Shown: piece by piece, positions 7,703 through 17,608 of the stretch | Position numbering within the stretch: the first letter of the stretch is position 1 | Layout: every line of letters starts with the position of its first letter | Origin: Burkholderia pseudomultivorans | GTDB lineage: Bacteria; Pseudomonadota; Gammaproteobacteria; Burkholderiales; Burkholderiaceae | NCBI RefSeq assembly: GCF_001718415.1 | Contig: NZ_CP013377.1 | Location: 1,736,001-1,800,000 of the forward strand | Reading direction: 5' to 3' | DNA length: 64,000 nt | Position numbers and translations under genes: made by a program | Notes under the pieces: generated by a model | Seen by the model: the letters and a program-made list of their open reading frames with translations, nothing else | What the model was told of the DNA's origin: nothing | Databases searched by the model: none

Positions 7703-9094
7703 TCAGTCCGACGAGCCCGTGCCGCGCGGCCGCTCGATCCCGTAGGCCTCCATCCAGCGATAGAGCGTCGCGCGCGACACGCCGAGTTCGCGCGCGGACG
7801 CCGCGACGCGGCCGCGCGTGCGCAGCAGCGCGGTTTCGATTGCCTCGCGCTCGATCGACTTGCGAATGTCGGCCACCGACGGCGACGCGGCGTCGAGACA
7901 GTATTCGAGCTCGAGGTCGTGCGCGGTGATCAGGCGCCCTTCCGTCATCACGACCGCACGGCGCACGCGGTTGATCAGTTCGCGGACGTTGCCCGGCCAG
8001 TCGTGCTTGTAGAGCGCGGTGATCGCATCCGACGAGAAGCCGCGCACGCGATGGCGCGCATCGCCGCGGAAACGCTCGAGCATGTGATGCGCGAGCAGCT
8101 CGATGTCCTTGCCGCGCGCGCGCAGCGGCGGTTGGTCGATGCGCATCACGCACAGCCGGTGAAACAGGTCCGCGCGAAACCGGCCTTCCTCCATCGCGTC
8201 GCGCAGATCGACGTGCGTCGCGGACACGATCCGGACGTCGACCGGCACCGGATCGCTGCCGCCCAGCCGGTGAATCGCGCGTTCCTGCAGGAAGCGCAGC
8301 AGGCTCGCCTGGCTCTCGTGCGGCAGGTCGCCGATTTCGTCGAGCAGCAGCGTGCCGCCGTTGGCGGCCTCGACGTAGCCGATCTTGCGCGCGTTCGCGC
8401 CGGTAAACGCGCCGCGCTCGTAGCCGAACAGTTCGGACTGCAGCAGATGCGGCGGAATCGCCGCACAGTTGACCGCGACGAACGGCCCGTTGCGCCGCTC
8501 CGAATGACGATGGATCGCGACCGCCGTCAGCTCCTTGCCGGTGCCCGTTTCGCCGAACACGAACACGGGCGCGTCCGTGCGCGCGAAGCGACGCACCGTA
8601 TCGAACAGCCGCAGCATCGCGCTGCAGGTGCCGACGATTCCGTGTTCGTCGGATTCGAGCCGCTCGCGATCGCGCGCGAACAGGCATTCCATGCCGTACG
8701 CGTGACCGACCGTATCCGCGATCCGCTGATGCGACGCAGGCAGCGTGATGTAGTCGAAGCAATAGTCGCGCAACAGCGCGCGCACGTTCGGCGACGCGGT
8801 CTGGCCCGCATCGACGAGCGCGACCCACACGACGTCGCGCATCGACGCGCAGGTGGACGCGATGCTGCCGATTGCGTCCGCATGCCCGCCGCTGAGGTCG
8901 AGGATGCCGCAGGTGATTTCGCTGGCGGTGTCGCGCAATTCGCTTGCTTGCGAAACGACCGAGACTTTCCAGTCGCGCCGAGCCAGTTCCTTGCGCAGCA
9001 TGACGGATGGCGCCTGCGTCCAGTAGATCAACGGGCGCTGCCCGGCCGCATTCCCCCCGCCGGCGCTCTTATCGCGCGTTATTGGCATATTCAT
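7703..9094 (-). CDS. berB: Sigma-54 enhancer-binding protein, BerB/VpsR-like
   Basis: A 463-residue NtrC-type activator. Residues 20-140 form a receiver-like domain that appears to lack the standard phosphoacceptor aspartate motif, as in VpsR-type proteins. The AAA+ domain contains Walker A GETGTGKE at 181-188, the sigma-54 contact motif GAFTGA at 228-233, and Walker B GGTLLLDEIGDL. A Fis-type helix-turn-helix ends the protein (VAASARELGVSRATLYRW). From published work on B. cenocepacia, BerB binds c-di-GMP and drives RpoN-dependent transcription of berA, which then raises exopolysaccharide production. The position here, between the berA region and the polysaccharide genes, fits that protein. 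ATG at 9094 is the longest start; the third residue is also Met. The gene is convergent with the GH2 operon. Confidence 0.75.
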   Translation of the reverse strand: MNMPITRDKSAGGGNAAGQRPLIYWTQAPSVMLRKELARRDWKVSVVSQASELRDTASEITCGILDLSGGHADAIGSIASTCASMRDVVWVALVDAGQTASPNVRALLRDYCFDYITLPASHQRIADTVGHAYGMECLFARDRERLESDEHGIVGTCSAMLRLFDTVRRFARTDAPVFVFGETGTGKELTAVAIHRHSERRNGPFVAVNCAAIPPHLLQSELFGYERGAFTGANARKIGYVEAANGGTLLLDEIGDLPHESQASLLRFLQERAIHRLGGSDPVPVDVRIVSATHVDLRDAMEEGRFRADLFHRLCVMRIDQPPLRARGKDIELLAHHMLERFRGDARHRVRGFSSDAITALYKHDWPGNVRELINRVRRAVVMTEGRLITAHDLELEYCLDAASPSVADIRKSIEREAIETALLRTRGRVAASARELGVSRATLYRWMEAYGIERPRGTGSSD

Positions 9095-10425
9095 AACGAA
9101 CCGTCACTTTCTCCACTCCGCGAATCGCTCGCGTGCGCTGCGTGCGGCGGTGCGTGGCCGCCTGTCCGCGCTGCGTTTCCGCAGCTTTGGCGAAGATCGA
9201 AAATGCACACGGCGAGAGCCCCCGGAGGTCGAGCCGGATGTCATCCGGCCTCGTTGTCATCGTACTCGAAGGAAACACGCGGCCTCGGGAGCCACGGCGT
9301 TCCGGCTTTGATGCGACGCGCAGCCACTCGCCACACGTCGGCAAACGGGAATTCCGACCGCATTTGCGTCGCGTCGTACACGACAGCCGCGCCCGATGCT
9401 GAACCGGACGGCCGCCCATCCGTTTCCGGAGCGACGGCCTGATTTCATCCGTTCCTGAATCTACACCCCGTTTCAGGGTGGTTTGTTACGAAAAGCAATA
9501 CATCGAATCATTCGATTACGTCAGCGGCCGATACGTGAAGCGCCCCCTTTAGCGACTCAGATTTGATTATCTCCGACCATTCGCGTCAATCGGTGGCAAA
9601 TACTACTTTTCCGCGTATTTGGCCGCGTTCATTGCTCGTGATTCACGGCGGAATCGTGTGAAACGGCCGAAAACCGTTCCGCCGGCCGAATAATCCCACT
9701 TGTTGCGCAGCGCCGCAGGCACGCGCCGGACACCGGCGCGGCGACCCGCCGTTACATCGTCGTAACCACCTCGGCACCGATGCCGGCCCTTGGGCTGCGG
9801 GTCGCCGGCCCGAGTCGGCCGCCATTAGCCCGCCGGATTGCAAGGAGTCAGGGGCTTCGCGAGCCGGCGCGCAAGCGTCGTGCCCGGGCGCTTCGTTGCG
9901 CGACGCAACATCGCCGTCCGTCGAAAACGGCGCGCGCGAGCGGGATATCGGGAGGCTGGCGATACGGGGGAGCGTTCCGAACGACCGGTTCGGCACGGTC
10001 GGCAACTCGAACGCCCGCGCCCGATGCCGACGGTTGGCTTGCAGGCTGACCACGCTTTCGCGATGGCAGGCTGCGCCACGTCGCGATGCATGTCGGCGCG
10101 CCGGCATCCGCATGGCGCCGCGCGGCACGCGCGGCCCGTCGTGAACGATCGCAATCTTCAAGTGCATCCCCGGTTCGTTCATTCATGTTCGCCGGTGGCG
10201 AATCGCGTAGCGCATCGCCCCCTTCGAATGCATTCATTATCGAAAAGTCGCGGCGGCACCGATGTGTGCTGCCTCACACTGCACCATTCTCGTGAAGCGC
10301 CGCCGTGCGGACCCGGAGCGTGAGTAGGCTTTCGAACAGACCGTTGCGCGGTGCATCCGCATCATGAAGTCGCGCCGCAACCTCACGGAAGCGGCAGGTT
10401 GAAGGCATCACGCGAGGACCGCATC
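9095..10425. other. Long non-coding control region, berB / manC divergent spacer
   Basis: This 1.33-kb spacer separates the divergent berB-like gene from the acetyltransferase-manC pair. Reading frames up to 179 codons occur but have arginine-rich, shadow-like composition and no domain. The segment 9440-9660 is clearly more AT-rich than its surroundings and includes a perfect inverted repeat ATCGAAT-C-ATTCGAT at 9502-9516 and CGTGA-T-TCACG at 9637-9647. These are candidate operators for BerA or another regulator of the exopolysaccharide genes. I found no canonical sigma-54 promoter. Confidence 0.5.
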
Positions 10426-11010
10426 ATGGAATGGCATTGTTGTGAATTCGAACATCTGGGCGCCGTCGATCTCTACGCGATCCTGCGCGCCCGCAACGCG
10501 GTGCTGGTGGTCGAGGATGCGCACACGCATCTCGACATCGACGGCAAGGACGCCGGCGCGCTGCACGTCTACGCACGCGTGCACGACGACGACGCCGTCG
10601 AGGTCGCCGCTTACGCGCGCATCCTGCCCGGCGACGATATCGACCCCGACGTCGTGATCGACAAGGTGCTGACGAGCGAGGCGTGCCGCGACGACGACAC
10701 GCTCGAACGGCTGCTGGAGCGCGCGCTCGCCGCCGCGCACGTCGCGTGGCCGGACACCGCCGTGCGCACGCACGTGCCGGCGTCGCGCCAGGCGTTCTAC
10801 AAACGCTTCGGATTCCGCAAGGCCTACGGTCCGTATCTCGAACAGGGCGCACCGTTCGTCGGCATGGTCCGGCCGGCGGACCGCGCGGCAGGTGCGCTGC
10901 GCACGCTGCTGTCCCGGGTCGTGACCGCGTCCGGAACCGGCAGCGCCGACACGCATGCCGAGGGCCGTGCGTCCAGCCGGCAGCCGGCCGACACCGGAGC
11001 CAATCGATGA
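10426..11010 (+). CDS. ElaA-like GNAT acetyltransferase
   Basis: A 194-residue GCN5-related N-acetyltransferase of the ElaA type. Its opening (MEWHCCEFEHL...LYAILRARNAVLVVE) and the DIDGKD and FYKRFGFRKA segments match that family, in which acetyl-CoA binds at the end of strand 4. The ATG at 10426 has a GAGGACC ribosome binding site and matches the usual ElaA start; a longer upstream frame from 10351 looks untranslated. The last ~40 residues are a low-complexity extension absent from typical ElaA proteins. Its stop overlaps the manC start by four bases, so the two proteins are made together. The substrate is unknown; an acetyl group on a sugar precursor is possible but unproven. Confidence 0.75.
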   Translation: MEWHCCEFEHLGAVDLYAILRARNAVLVVEDAHTHLDIDGKDAGALHVYARVHDDDAVEVAAYARILPGDDIDPDVVIDKVLTSEACRDDDTLERLLERALAAAHVAWPDTAVRTHVPASRQAFYKRFGFRKAYGPYLEQGAPFVGMVRPADRAAGALRTLLSRVVTASGTGSADTHAEGRASSRQPADTGANR

Positions 11011-12596
11011 CCCGCCTCCTTCGCCCGGTTCCCGAACCGGATCTGCCGCGCATCCTGCCCGTGATTCTCGCGGGCGGCTCCGGTACGCGGCTCTGGCCGC
11101 TGTCGCGCGAACAGCATCCTAAGCAGCTGATCGAGCTGATCTCGAACGAGTCGCCGCTGTCGGCGACGGCGCGTCGCCTGAACGGCATCGAGAACGCGTC
11201 GCTCGGCGACCGCCTGCTGCTGGTGTGCGGCGAGCAGCACCGCTTCATGAGCGCCGCGCAGGTCGCCGGCCAAGGCGCCGCGCCCGCGCGCATCCTGCTC
11301 GAGCCGAGCGCGCGCAATACGGCGCCGGCCCTCACGCTGGCGGCGCTCGACGCATGCGCCTACGCCGACGACCCGGTGCTCGCGGTGATGCCGGCCGATC
11401 ACGTGATCGTCGACGCCGCCGCGTTCCAGGATGCCGTCGGCCGCGCCGCGCGCTACGCGCAGGAAGGTGCGATCGTTACGCTCGGCGTGCTGCCGCGCCG
11501 TGCGGAAACGGGCTACGGCTACATCCAGGTCGGCGCGCCGCGTGCGGGCCGCCACGGCGGCCAGGGCGGCTATTCGATCGGCCGCTTCGTCGAGAAGCCC
11601 GATGCCACACTCGCCGAGCGCTATCTGCAGTCGGGCGACTACTGGTGGAACAGCGGCATCTTCATCACGCGCGCGTCGGTCTGGCTCAAGGCGATCCAGG
11701 CGCTCGCGCCGGACATTCATGCGGCCTGCGAAGCGGCATGGCGCGCGGGCGTCGCCGAGGATCCGTTCTTCCGGATCGACGCGGCGGCGTTCGACGCGTG
11801 TCCGTCCGACTCGATCGACTACGCGGTCATGGAGCGGCTCGCGGACAGCGGCAAGCTCGGCATCGAGGGCATCGTGGTGCCGCTTGCGGCCGGCTGGTCG
11901 GACGTCGGCACCTGGGATGCGATCTGGGAAATCATGCCGAAGGACCACCAGGGCAACGTCGCACGCGGCCCGATCGTGTTCGAGAATACGCAGGACAGTC
12001 TCGTGCGCTCCGAAGGGCGGCTCGTCGCGTGCATCGGGATGAAGGACGTGGTCGTGATCGAGACGGCCGATGCCGTGCTGGTCGCGAACAAGCACGACGT
12101 GCAGCGCGTGAAGGACATCGTCGCGCGCCTGAAGATGGATCAGCGCCCGCAGGTGCGCGAACACCGCAAGGTGCAGCGGCCGTGGGGGCACTACGATTCG
12201 ATCGACGTCGGCACGCGCTTCCAGGTCAAGCGCATCGTCATCGAACCCGGCAAGCGGCTGTCGCTGCAGATGCACTATCACCGCGCCGAGCACTGGATCG
12301 TCGTGCGCGGCACCGCGCGGGTCACGCGCGGCGACGACACGTTCCTGCTGAGCGAAAACGAATCGACGTACATTGCGGTCGGCGAGGTGCATCGGCTCGA
12401 GAATCCCGGCCGCATTCCGCTCGAGATCATCGAGGTGCAGTCGGGCGACTACCTCGGCGAAGACGATATCGTGCGCTTCGAAGACCAGTACGGCCGCGCG
12501 GTCGAGACGCCGCCGGTCCGACCGGCTCCGCCCGCGGCACCCGACGACGAAGCGCACGAACCGGCCGAAGCGGTGGTGCGCGATGGCGTTCGGTAA
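11007..12596 (+). CDS. manC: Mannose-1-P guanylyltransferase / mannose-6-P isomerase
   Basis: A 529-residue bifunctional type II enzyme. The N-terminal nucleotidyltransferase has the pyrophosphorylase signature ILAGGSGTRLWPLSRE near residue 20 and FVEKPD further on. The C-terminal cupin phosphomannose isomerase domain has the zinc-site region QMHYHRAEHWIVVRGTA. Together these convert fructose-6-phosphate (through mannose-6-phosphate and a separate phosphomannomutase) to GDP-mannose, the donor for mannose-rich exopolysaccharide. The length is slightly above the usual 470-480 because of an acidic, proline-rich C-terminal tail of about 35 residues. It is translationally coupled to the acetyltransferase upstream and convergent with the export genes. 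Confidence 0.92.
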   Translation: MTRLLRPVPEPDLPRILPVILAGGSGTRLWPLSREQHPKQLIELISNESPLSATARRLNGIENASLGDRLLLVCGEQHRFMSAAQVAGQGAAPARILLEPSARNTAPALTLAALDACAYADDPVLAVMPADHVIVDAAAFQDAVGRAARYAQEGAIVTLGVLPRRAETGYGYIQVGAPRAGRHGGQGGYSIGRFVEKPDATLAERYLQSGDYWWNSGIFITRASVWLKAIQALAPDIHAACEAAWRAGVAEDPFFRIDAAAFDACPSDSIDYAVMERLADSGKLGIEGIVVPLAAGWSDVGTWDAIWEIMPKDHQGNVARGPIVFENTQDSLVRSEGRLVACIGMKDVVVIETADAVLVANKHDVQRVKDIVARLKMDQRPQVREHRKVQRPWGHYDSIDVGTRFQVKRIVIEPGKRLSLQMHYHRAEHWIVVRGTARVTRGDDTFLLSENESTYIAVGEVHRLENPGRIPLEIIEVQSGDYLGEDDIVRFEDQYGRAVETPPVRPAPPAAPDDEAHEPAEAVVRDGVR

Positions 12597-12671
12597 ATGA
12601 CGGGAAGGGCGGCTGCGGCGCACGAAGGCGCGACGCGTGCCGCCCTCCTTCGCGCGCCTCGCCTCGCACCG

Positions 12672-13928
12672 TCAGCGGGTGCCGCGCAACTGCCTGAGCG
12701 ATTCGCGCACGCGCGGCAACTGCGTCGCGTCGACGCCGACCACGTCGGACGCCGACAGCTGCATCGCCGCTTTCGCGCACGCCGCCCCGTCGCAATCGCG
12801 CGCGCCGCCGATCTGCACCGGCATGCCGCCGATCCCCGACAGGCGGTTGTCGGCCAGACGGACGGCGGACACGTTTCCCCATAAGCGAATGCCGCCGAAG
12901 CGCGCATTCGACACGCGGTTGCCGATCACGGCCACGCGCGTCACCGTGCCCGACCACGTGCTGATGTCGATCGCGGCCTGCCGGGTGAGCGGGCGCGGAT
13001 CGGTGCGGTCGGTCGCGGTCTGGATGTTCTCGATCACGTTGCCTTCGACCAGCACGCCGGACGAGCCGGCGGTGTGGTTGCTGTCCTCCTGCGCGACGAG
13101 CACGCCGGCGCTCACCTGCACGTTGCGCACGATATTGTTCTCGATCGTCACGTCCGCGCCGCCGACTACCGTGATGCCGCGTCCCCAGTAGTTGCCTTCG
13201 AGCACGTTGCCGGTAATCAGCACGTTGCGGGTCAGTTCGGGTTCGTTGTCGTAGCTGACCACCGCGATCATGTCGTCGCCCACGCCGCGCACGACATTGC
13301 CGCGCACCAGCACGTTGCGCGAGCCATGCGTGATGTGGATCGCATCCGCCAGCGTCGAGCGGACCTCGTTGCCGACGATCGCGACGTTGGTCCCGCCGAA
13401 TACGAAGATGCCGCTGCAACTGCCGCCGTCGATCGTATTGTCGAGCACCTGCACGTCGCGCCCGGTCACCTCGAGCTTCGCCGCCTCCGGCGTCGAGAGG
13501 CGCGTGGTGCCGGTCCCGACCAGCGTGAAGCCGGCGATCGTCGTGCCGGCGCCGCGCATCTCGATCACCTGGTCTTCGTCGGCGGTCGCGATCAGCGTCG
13601 CGCCGTAGCCCGACAGCACGACACGCGGCTGCCGCACGACCAGCGAACGGCCGACGACATAGCGGCCCGGCGCAAACACCAGCCGCTGGCCCGGCTGCAG
13701 CGCATCCAGCGCGCGCTGCAGCGCGTCGGCCTGATCGGCGCCGTCGCGGGCGGGAGACACGTGCGCGTCCGCTACGCTCGGCTGGCTCGCCGCCGCGCCT
13801 GCGCCGGAGGCCGCCGCGGCTGCCATCGCATTCGTCGAGGGCAGTCCGCCGGCCGTGCCGACACCGAAGGCCAGCGCGCACGCGGCGGCCAGTCGACGGA
13901 TACGCGCGCCGCCGCCGGCGGCTTTCAT
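12672..13928 (-). CDS. Exported right-handed beta-helix protein
   Basis: A 418-residue protein with an N-terminal signal sequence (RRLAAACALAFGVGTAGG...AMA) and about ten beta-helix coils. These show recurring N-x-I/V and G-x-V patterns such as VLVRGNVVRGVGDD, VLITGNVLEGN and VTIENNIVRN. The start overlaps the Wzc stop by four bases (ATGA), so it belongs to the wza-wzc operon. Beta-helix proteins in such operons are usually periplasmic polysaccharide lyases, epimerases or O-acetylation factors, as in alginate AlgG and AlgL systems. No catalytic residues can be assigned here, so whether it cuts, epimerises or only binds the polymer is open. Confidence 0.78.
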   Translation of the reverse strand: MKAAGGGARIRRLAAACALAFGVGTAGGLPSTNAMAAAAASGAGAAASQPSVADAHVSPARDGADQADALQRALDALQPGQRLVFAPGRYVVGRSLVVRQPRVVLSGYGATLIATADEDQVIEMRGAGTTIAGFTLVGTGTTRLSTPEAAKLEVTGRDVQVLDNTIDGGSCSGIFVFGGTNVAIVGNEVRSTLADAIHITHGSRNVLVRGNVVRGVGDDMIAVVSYDNEPELTRNVLITGNVLEGNYWGRGITVVGGADVTIENNIVRNVQVSAGVLVAQEDSNHTAGSSGVLVEGNVIENIQTATDRTDPRPLTRQAAIDISTWSGTVTRVAVIGNRVSNARFGGIRLWGNVSAVRLADNRLSGIGGMPVQIGGARDCDGAACAKAAMQLSASDVVGVDATQLPRVRESLRQLRGTR

Positions 13929-16198
13929 CGGTCGCCCTTGCCGCCCGCACCGGCCGGCCGGTGCGCCATCATCCCCGCATAGCCCGACGCGGCCTGATGG
14001 GTTTCCGCATTCCCGTAGCCATAGCCGTGCCCCGGCCCGCGCGCGAAGTCGTTCAGGATCACGCCGCGCACGTCGACCTGCACGTCCTGCAGCCGGCGCA
14101 CGCTTTCGTCGATTTCCGTCAGCGTCGTCACGCCGCTGCGCGCCACGAGGAACACGATACCGGCCAGACGGCCGAGCGCCAGCCCGTCGGTAACCGGCAG
14201 CAGCGGCGAGCCGTCGATCACGATCATCCGGTACTGCGACGACAGGCGCTCGATCAGTTCCGCCAGCGCGGGCTGCAGCAGCACCTCGCCCGGATCCGCG
14301 ACGATGCTGCCCATCGACAGGAAATCGAGGCCGGGCCGGACATCGCGCTTGAGCGCCTCGTCGAGACGGTGCGTGCCCATCACGACGTCGGACAGCCCCG
14401 GCGCGCGACTGTAACGGAAGTGATCGTGCAGCGCGCCCTTGCGCAGATCCGCGTCGATCAGCAACACGCGCTGGCTTGCCGCGGCCGCCAGTGCAGCGAG
14501 GTTCGATGCGATGTACGACTTGCCGACGCCGGTCGTCGGGCCCGAAATCAGCACGATGCGATTCGGCGCGTCCGGCAGCGACAGTTGCAGCGTCGTGCGG
14601 AAATTGCGCAGGCTTTCGATTGCCGGATCGGCCAGCCCGCCGCGTGACGCGGCGGACGCATGCGGCCGGTTGCGCGCGTCGGCGCCCGCAAGCCGCGGCG
14701 ACTCGCCGCGCGGCACCGTCGCGATGACCGGCAGGCCGGTCGTCCATTCGATTTCGCCGGGATCGGAAACGGTGCCGACGAACCGCTGCCGCAGCATCAG
14801 GTACGCGCCCGCCGCGAGCACACCCAGCAGCAGCGCGGCGACGACCGCCACGCCGCGATGCGGCTGCACCGGCAGGTCGGCGACCTTTGCGCGATCGACG
14901 ATCCGCACCGTGCCGGTCTTGCTTGCGCGTGCGAGCATCATCTGCTGCCGCGCGTTGAGCAGGTTCGTGTACAGCGCGGTATCGACCGTCACGTCGCGCT
15001 GGAGCTGCAGCACGCCCTGCTCCACCGCCGGCAGCTTCTGGATCTGCTCGCGCACCGCCGCGAGCGAACGCTGTGCGTCCGCGAGCTGCGCGTCGACCGC
15101 CACCACCGCCGGGTGCTTGTTCATGAAGCGCGTCAGCAGTTCCTGACGCTGCTGCTGCAGCGTCAGGATGCGCGTTTCGATATCGACCGACTGCTGGCGC
15201 AATGCGAGCGCCTCGTCGCTCGTGTTGACCGAGCCGTGCGACGCGCGATACGCGTTGAAACGCCCTTCGGCCGCTTCCAGCTGCGCCTTCAGTTGCGGCA
15301 GCTGCGCATCCATGAAGCGGATCAGCTTGTCCGCCGCCTCCGACTTGCGCTGCGTGTTCTGCGCCAGATACGCGTCGCCGACCGCGTTCAGGATGCTGCT
15401 GATGTGCGCGGCATCGCTGCCGTCGAGCGTCGCTCCGATGATGTTGGACTGCTTGCCGCGCTCCGAAATCAGCACGTTCTTCTGCAGCCACGCGGTGGTC
15501 TCGGCCTCGCCGTGGCGCGTCAGGTCGAAGCGCGCGCCCGGCTCGCCGTCGATCCCGCGCACCAGCAGGTCGATGTTTCCGTCCGGCGTCTCCGCGTGCA
15601 GCGGTTCGCCGATGCGCCCCTGCCATACCGGCCCCTTCCGGCCGAACAGGCCCGTGCGCTGCAGCGTGTACGCCCCGCCGCGCCCCACCGTCAACGCGAA
15701 CGACTTGTCGTACAGGCGTTTCGGCACGTCGAACGCCGCCACGTCGATCCGCTCGGTGCCGTACACGTATCCGCCCGGCAGCGGCGACGACAGGCCGTCC
15801 GCACCGTTCACCAGCCGCCAGCCGATCAGCGGCACGTAGCGCGGCCGCGCCTCGATGTACAGCTTCGTGGTGTCGACCGCGCGCGCCATCACCGCGCGCG
15901 ATTTCAGCACCTCGATCTCGGTCGCGGCATCGGTCTTCAGATCGAACATCGACGACGGATCGCCGGTCGGCGAAGCCGGCTTCGTGTCCGTCGGGCTCTG
16001 CTCGACCTGGAACAGCACGTCGCTTCGATACACGGGCCGCGCGCACAGCGCATACAACGCGCCCGCCGCGACGCAGATCAGCGCGCTGGCGACGATCGTT
16101 CGCCGGCCGCCGTACAGCATGCCCCAGTACCGGCGGAACGGATGCGGCGGCCGGGCCGTGGGCCCGCCGCGCGATTCAGGCATGGTCAGATGGCTCAT
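13925..16198 (-). CDS. Wzc-type polysaccharide copolymerase / tyrosine autokinase
   Basis: A 757-residue inner-membrane protein: transmembrane helix near residues 35-52, a periplasmic Wzz domain with a long coiled coil (about 270-400), a second helix near 455-475 (VAVVAALLLGVLAAGAYLML), and a cytoplasmic BY-kinase domain. The kinase has Walker A SGPTTGVGKS, Walker A' LLIDADLRKG and Walker B VIDGSPLLPVTD; the last usually reads DTPP. The C-terminal tail has three tyrosines in GYGYG and GYAG, fewer than classic Wzc tails. Such proteins control chain length and export of capsule or exopolysaccharide together with Wza. The start lies 55 bp downstream of the Wza-like gene, in the same operon. Confidence 0.88.
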   Translation of the reverse strand: MSHLTMPESRGGPTARPPHPFRRYWGMLYGGRRTIVASALICVAAGALYALCARPVYRSDVLFQVEQSPTDTKPASPTGDPSSMFDLKTDAATEIEVLKSRAVMARAVDTTKLYIEARPRYVPLIGWRLVNGADGLSSPLPGGYVYGTERIDVAAFDVPKRLYDKSFALTVGRGGAYTLQRTGLFGRKGPVWQGRIGEPLHAETPDGNIDLLVRGIDGEPGARFDLTRHGEAETTAWLQKNVLISERGKQSNIIGATLDGSDAAHISSILNAVGDAYLAQNTQRKSEAADKLIRFMDAQLPQLKAQLEAAEGRFNAYRASHGSVNTSDEALALRQQSVDIETRILTLQQQRQELLTRFMNKHPAVVAVDAQLADAQRSLAAVREQIQKLPAVEQGVLQLQRDVTVDTALYTNLLNARQQMMLARASKTGTVRIVDRAKVADLPVQPHRGVAVVAALLLGVLAAGAYLMLRQRFVGTVSDPGEIEWTTGLPVIATVPRGESPRLAGADARNRPHASAASRGGLADPAIESLRNFRTTLQLSLPDAPNRIVLISGPTTGVGKSYIASNLAALAAAASQRVLLIDADLRKGALHDHFRYSRAPGLSDVVMGTHRLDEALKRDVRPGLDFLSMGSIVADPGEVLLQPALAELIERLSSQYRMIVIDGSPLLPVTDGLALGRLAGIVFLVARSGVTTLTEIDESVRRLQDVQVDVRGVILNDFARGPGHGYGYGNAETHQAASGYAGMMAHRPAGAGGKGDR

Positions 16199-16253
16199 AC
16201 AACAGGTTTCCGTAAGACGCGACGAGTCGCGGTGACGAGGACCGGAACGACGT

Positions 16254-17483
16254 TCACGGTGAAATGGCCTTGGCCGTCAACGCGCCCTGCGCGGCCGACG
16301 GAATCAGCAGGTTGACGACGCGGGACCAGCGAACCAGCGACGATGCATCGACGAACACGACGTCGTGACGCCTGAGCGGGAATTGATCGGCCAGCGCCAT
16401 CGAGGTCGGCGATTTCGCGTCGAGGTGATAGACGAGCGGACGGTTGCCGGGCCCGCGGCGCACCACATACACCTGTCGCGCATCGGCCGTGTACTGGCTG
16501 ACGCCGCCCGTGTCGCCGAGCGCTTCGCCGAGACTCATGCGGCCGTCGGTCAGCGTCAGCGTCGCCGGCCGCGTCACTTCGCCGAGCACGAATACCTTGC
16601 TGTCGGTCGCCGGATGGACGCGCACCAGATCGCCGTCGCGCAGCAGGATCTTCGACGGATTCACGCCCGACGCGATCATCGCCGGCAGGTTCACCGTCAC
16701 CGTTTCGTCGCCGCGCGTGACGGTCACCGTCGAACGGTCCGCGGTCGGCGTGAAGCCGCCGGCGCGATCGATCGCCTCCGGCAGCGTCATCGGCAGGTCG
16801 TTGACGATCTGCAGCCCCGGCGTGCGCACCTCGCCGTCGAGATAGACGCGCTTGCTGCGATACGCCTGGACGCGCAGCGCGAGCTGCGGCTTGCGCACGT
16901 ATTCGCCGAGCCGGCGCATCAGCGCGTCGCGCGCCTGCGCCTCGGTCAGGCCGGCGACGTGCACGAGGCCCGCATACGCGAACTGCACGTAGCCGTTCGC
17001 ATCGACCGTATAACCGGTCGTGACGGTCTTGCTGCTGGTATCGGCGACGCTTTCGCCCTGCGTGCCCGGCATGTTCAGTTCCGGATGATCCCAGACGACG
17101 ATGTTCAGCACGTCGCCCGGCCCGATCACGTACGGCTTCGGCACGCCGAACAGCCGGCCGATCTCCGCATCGACCTGTCCGCCGCGCGTCATGTGCTGGC
17201 GCTCGACGAGTTCGGGCGTGATCTGGATCAGCTGCTCGCTCGACACGTTCTGCACGCCGTCGAGCCCGCCGGAACCAGCCGCGTCCGCGCCGACGCGCGC
17301 ATTCGCGCCATTGTCGGCCGGCGCCTGATACGTCATCCCCGGCGCAAACGCGCACGCGCTCAGCGCGAGCGCGGCGAGCGCCATTGCCGCGCGCGACTGC
17401 CACGGCAAGCGGCCTGCACCGGCCGTGCCGCACGCGGCATGCCGTGGCCCGTGCGTCGAATTGTTTTGCGTGCTTGAAACCAT
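16254..17483 (-). CDS. Wza-type outer-membrane polysaccharide export lipoprotein
   Basis: A 409-residue polysaccharide export protein. It has a long n-region, a hydrophobic segment and the lipobox LSAC with Cys44 as the lipidated residue. A Poly_export domain follows (YVIGPGDVLNIVVWDHPEL, about residue 117), then SLBB-type domains (RVYLDGEVRTPG and KVFVLGEVTRPATL). It would form the octameric outer-membrane channel that works with the Wzc-like protein encoded next. AGAGGG precedes the ATG at 17483. It is the first gene of a three-gene minus-strand operon and is divergent from a small secreted protein gene. Confidence 0.9.
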   Translation of the reverse strand: MVSSTQNNSTHGPRHAACGTAGAGRLPWQSRAAMALAALALSACAFAPGMTYQAPADNGANARVGADAAGSGGLDGVQNVSSEQLIQITPELVERQHMTRGGQVDAEIGRLFGVPKPYVIGPGDVLNIVVWDHPELNMPGTQGESVADTSSKTVTTGYTVDANGYVQFAYAGLVHVAGLTEAQARDALMRRLGEYVRKPQLALRVQAYRSKRVYLDGEVRTPGLQIVNDLPMTLPEAIDRAGGFTPTADRSTVTVTRGDETVTVNLPAMIASGVNPSKILLRDGDLVRVHPATDSKVFVLGEVTRPATLTLTDGRMSLGEALGDTGGVSQYTADARQVYVVRRGPGNRPLVYHLDAKSPTSMALADQFPLRRHDVVFVDASSLVRWSRVVNLLIPSAAQGALTAKAISP

Positions 17484-17608
17484 GACACCCTCTTGAACTG
17501 TGCGCTAACCCGCCGATCGCGACGGACTACGGCATTACTCTGTTTCCGCGGCCCGGCCCGGGTCGCCACGCCACCCTTACCCTCGCACGGCGCACCGTGC
17601 GATTCGAC

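Noticed and set aside
9643..10323. Two overlapping open frames of 161 and 179 codons in the berB-manC spacer
   Set aside because: Both are arginine/alanine-rich, have no domain or ribosome binding site, and overlap each other on opposite strands.
12675..16046. 1124-codon minus-strand frame spanning the beta-helix and Wzc genes
   Set aside because: It is the beta-helix gene joined to an out-of-frame shadow of Wzc. The ATG at 13928 overlapping the Wzc stop and the signal peptide set the true start.
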